A stretch of 64,000 bases of DNA from Massilia litorea (lineage in GTDB: Bacteria; Pseudomonadota; Gammaproteobacteria; Burkholderiales; Burkholderiaceae_D): positions 2,108,001 to 2,172,000 of the forward strand of contig NZ_CP062941.1 of assembly GCF_015101885.1 (NCBI RefSeq), in the 5' to 3' direction. Under the pieces are notes generated by a model. It was not told where the DNA came from, did not search any database, and saw only the letters and a list, made by a program, of their open reading frames with translations. The position numbers and the translations under genes are program-made. Shown piece by piece: positions 63,801 through 64,000 of this stretch (its first letter is position 1; every line of letters starts with the position of its first letter).

Positions 63801-64000
63801 CCCAGGAAGTGCGGCGCTTCGCCCGCACCCGCCTGCAGGACCTGGAGCCCTCGCGCGAGCCGCGCATGCTGTGCGGCGTGATCACCGGCGTGCGCACGCA
63901 GATGACCCAGCGCGGCAAGATCCTGATCGTCGCGCTCGACGACAAGACCGGCGTGGTCGAGGTCACGGTCTACAATGAGGTGTTCGAGGCGAACAAGAAC
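60854..64000 (+). CDS. dnaE: DNA polymerase III alpha subunit DnaE (3' end outside window)
   Basis: The first 1049 codons of the replicative polymerase, with full length expected at about 1150-1170. The N-terminal PHP domain (FTHLRVHSEYSIVDGLVRID, GIKPIVGVDAW), the polymerase signature GPGRGSGAGSLVAYAL, the catalytic aspartates in MPDFDIDFCQ, YGIMVYQEQVMQMAQI, GYGFNKSHAAAYALLSY and the C-terminal OB-fold beginning are visible. The ATG at 60854 gives MTSPTFTHLRVHSEYS, which aligns with the usual start. TAAAAT lies at 60842-60847, so the message may have a very short leader. It is divergent from the glycan genes. Confidence 0.97.
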   Translation, partial: MTSPTFTHLRVHSEYSIVDGLVRIDDLVGAAAKDKQPALAVTDLANMFCMVRFYKAARGKGIKPIVGVDAWITNDDNRDKPSRLLILAKNHTGYLQLCELLSKAWLTNQYKGRAEFRTEWLEALATSTSTLHPEADQSNALIVLSGACFGDVGQAIDNGDIERAERNAERWARIFPGHFYIEIQRAGAANQEQAVRHSVALAGRLGLPVVATHPVQFISKGEFIAHEARTCIAEGEMLANAKRVRRFNEEMCFKTQAEMAQLFADLPGALANSVEIAKRCNVVLTLGKPQLPDFPTPPGMTIDEFLVAETKKGLEERLEQLFPDPAKREAERPRYEARLEFENNTIIKMKFPGYFLIVAEFIQWGKNNGVPIGPGRGSGAGSLVAYALKITDLDPLKYNLLFERFLNPERVSMPDFDIDFCQEKRELVIQHVKDLYGRDAVSQIATFGTMAAKGAIRDVGRVLDYGYNFCDGISKLIPFKPGKPVSIAEAIEEEPLLKERLENEEEVKQVLELAQQVEGITRNIGMHAGGVLIAPGKLTDFCPLYTQGGDAGVVSQYDKDDVEAVGLVKFDFLGLTTLTILDRAVNYIRALDPVDAEFNLESLPLNDRPSYKLLSDAKTVAIFQLESRGMQGMLKDARPDRFEDIIALVALYRPGPMDLIPDFCKRKHGEKFDYPDPRTESILSETYGIMVYQEQVMQMAQIVGGYSLGGADMLRRAMGKKKAEEMAEHREIFRAGAAKDGLSTEKADEIFDLMEKFAGYGFNKSHAAAYALLSYHTAYLKVHHTAAFMAANMSLAMEDTDKIKILVEDAIDVCKLTLLPPDVNESQFRFTPEGQPKSVTGKQVSNIRYGLGGVKGAGQGAIEAIVAARKEGGKFKDLFDFCKRVDRKQINRRTIESLIRAGAMDCFGVDRAILLASVTFAMEVAGQEAAAANQVSLFGGDDSDLVAPPEYVKALPWTDRQKLSEEKTALGFYLSGHMFDIYAQEVRRFARTRLQDLEPSREPRMLCGVITGVRTQMTQRGKILIVALDDKTGVVEVTVYNEVFEANKN

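Overview
The window looks like chromosomal DNA of a GC-rich betaproteobacterium of the Oxalobacteraceae (Massilia/Duganella/Telluria type). I infer this from protein style, from the housekeeping order tsaD - aroG - ybiB and rpsU - yqeY - dnaG - rpoD - tRNA, and from the density of c-di-GMP enzymes and sensor kinases. No database was searched, so the genus is an inference.

Layout. 1-3.2 kb: tsaD (cut by the window edge), aroG and ybiB. 3.2-8.1 kb: a compact chaperone-usher pilus cluster (two DUF4402 subunits, chaperone, usher) behind a structured leader. 8.2-15 kb: a BaiN/HI0933-type flavoprotein, then the macromolecular-synthesis block rpsU-yqeY-dnaG-rpoD and a CAU-anticodon tRNA. 15-29 kb: signalling and RNA genes: two diguanylate cyclases around RNase Z, a CYP152-type peroxygenase, a CHASE-PAS histidine kinase, a cupredoxin-like protein, a Lon-N protein paired with an anti-sigma-like protein, rhlE, and a LOV (blue-light) hybrid kinase.

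29.4-60.7 kb is a mosaic surface-glycan region. It contains: (a) a GT2/GT4 pair followed by an N-terminally truncated galU; (b) a minus-strand cassette (40.1 to 33.1 kb) encoding RmlA, RmlB, a WecE-type aminotransferase, a WecD-type acetyltransferase, a GtrB/ArnC-type glycosyltransferase, an SMR-type flippase and a GtrII-type membrane transferase. This predicts dTDP-Fuc4NAc synthesis coupled to a three-component glycan-modification system; (c) a plus-strand six-gene operon (41.1-46.1 kb), mostly joined by 4-base overlaps, in which a membrane GT2, an FAD oxidoreductase, an SDR-like protein, a TIM-barrel isomerase, an SMR flippase and a DPM1-like GT2 occur together. I do not recognise it as a described pathway; (d) a compositionally different block (46.6-51.6 kb) with a methyltransferase/coiled-coil protein built on 21-bp repeats, a GT2-GT4 fusion and a GT-C-like membrane protein; (e) a minus-strand set (60.7 to 51.9 kb) of large GT4/GT2 proteins with trhO embedded. 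Decayed mobile elements mark the joints: two inward-facing IS1595-type relics bracket 40.8-51.9 kb, and an IS30 relic with its catalytic core deleted sits at 46.1 kb. A WecD fragment and the galU fragment are further scars. The window ends inside dnaE.

The best candidate for something undescribed is the pair of glycan cassettes (b) and (c). Each combines an undecaprenyl-phosphate glycosyltransferase and a small flippase with its own sugar-building enzymes.
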